Source: an uncultured Muribaculaceae bacterium
GTDB lineage: Bacteria > Bacteroidota > Bacteroidia > Bacteroidales > Muribaculaceae
DNA length: 32,371 nucleotides
Direction: 5' to 3'
NCBI GenBank assembly: GCA_910589055.1
Contig: CAJURN010000027.1
Coordinates: 1-32,371, forward strand
Shown here: in pieces, positions 32,160 to 32,371 of the stretch
Layout: each line of letters starts with the position of its first letter
Numbering within the stretch: position 1 is the stretch's first letter
Made by a program: the position numbers and the translations under genes
The notes under the pieces: model-generated
What the model saw: only the letters and a program-made list of their open reading frames with translations
Told to the model about the DNA's origin: nothing
Database searches by the model: none

Positions 32160-32261
32160 GCTTATTGACTTAGGTGTAATTCGGAGTAAAAGAGTAAGTA
32201 GTATGATCGTGTAGTATTGTAGATGTTACATCATTTTTGGCTTATCCTTAAATTGCCATCA

Positions 32262-32283
32262 TGACAAGTTGTCAAAGTGACAA
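32262..32283. repeat. Alternating TGACAA/TTGTCA triplet
   Basis: TGACAA (32262-32267), TTGTCA (32269-32274) and TGACAA (32278-32283) form two overlapping inverted pairs with 1- and 3-base spacers. They lie 12 bases past the end of the sigma-factor gene. They may be a protein-binding site or chance. Confidence 0.45.
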
Positions 32284-32294
32284 TTGGGGATTTC

Positions 32295-32371
32295 TCAACG
32301 GTAGTCGCTGAATCGCTCCTGCAGTTTCTTGCGGGCGAAGAAGATGCGGCTCTTGACAGTGCCGAGGGGCA
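32295..32371 (-). CDS. ECF RNA polymerase sigma factor, C-terminal fragment (cut by window edge)
   Basis: The minus-strand frame entering at the window edge reads PLGTVKSRIFFARKKLQERF, then SDYR and a TGA stop. This is the recognition helix and end of the sigma region 4 helix-turn-helix; P-L/E-G-T-V-K-S-R is the hallmark of ECF sigma-70 factors. About 25 codons are inside the window; the rest lies beyond base 32371. No anti-sigma gene follows it on the minus strand within the window. It is convergent with the RND operon. Confidence 0.88.
   Translation of the reverse strand, partial: PLGTVKSRIFFARKKLQERFSDYR

Overview
The window reads as a chromosomal stretch from a Bacteroidales bacterium, most likely a gut Muribaculaceae or close relative. 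The reasons are a SusC/SusD (RagA/RagB) pair, a subtilisin with a type IX-style C-terminal domain, DUF4494 and PG0541-type small proteins, and repeated use of the Bacteroidota promoter pattern (TTG or TTTG, about 19-22 bases, then TAnnTTTG). The family-level assignment is inference. No insertion sequence, integrase, CRISPR array or phage gene was seen.

Layout. Bases 1-2854 (minus strand): a tRNA-Lys cut by the window edge, a GNAT acetyltransferase and a TonB-plug outer-membrane barrel protein. 3003-4376 (+): an APC-family amino-acid antiporter, convergent with a class I fumarase (4436-6085, -). 6253-6326 (-): tRNA-Asn. 6616-8853 (-): a secreted S8 peptidase with its own promoter and terminator. 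9052-16057 (-): a three-gene transcription unit of SusC-like porin, SusD-like lipoprotein and a large lipoprotein. 16498-17600 (+): DUF4494 and YggS/PLPBP, overlapping by one base. 17879-21442 (+): an FHS-type sugar MFS transporter, then transketolase. 21633-22856 (+): an OmpA-family protein. 22987-25443 (+): threonine ammonia-lyase with an ACT domain, and an exported papain-fold peptidase. 25531-26037 (+): a YfcE-type phosphodiesterase. 26167-32102 (+): a complete RND efflux operon (TolC, adaptor, permease, PG0541-type protein). 32295-32371 (-): the C-terminus of an ECF sigma factor, cut by the window edge.

How the genes may work together. The SusC/SusD/lipoprotein unit has no glycoside hydrolase beside it. 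Its neighbour is a surface or secreted subtilisin, and the window also carries an exported C1 peptidase, a threonine deaminase and an amino-acid antiporter. This fits RagAB-like oligopeptide capture better than a classic glycan locus, but the substrate is inferred. The RND genes form a self-contained tripartite pump.

Most of the window is ordinary core genome. The signals most worth a second look are the possible protease-associated SusCD locus, a 43-bp promoter block used twice (37 of 43 bases identical) ahead of two unrelated operons, a nested inverted repeat just upstream of the second copy, a heptanucleotide tandem array in the 3' region of the protease gene, and a terminator whose T-tract forms the -33 element of the next promoter.
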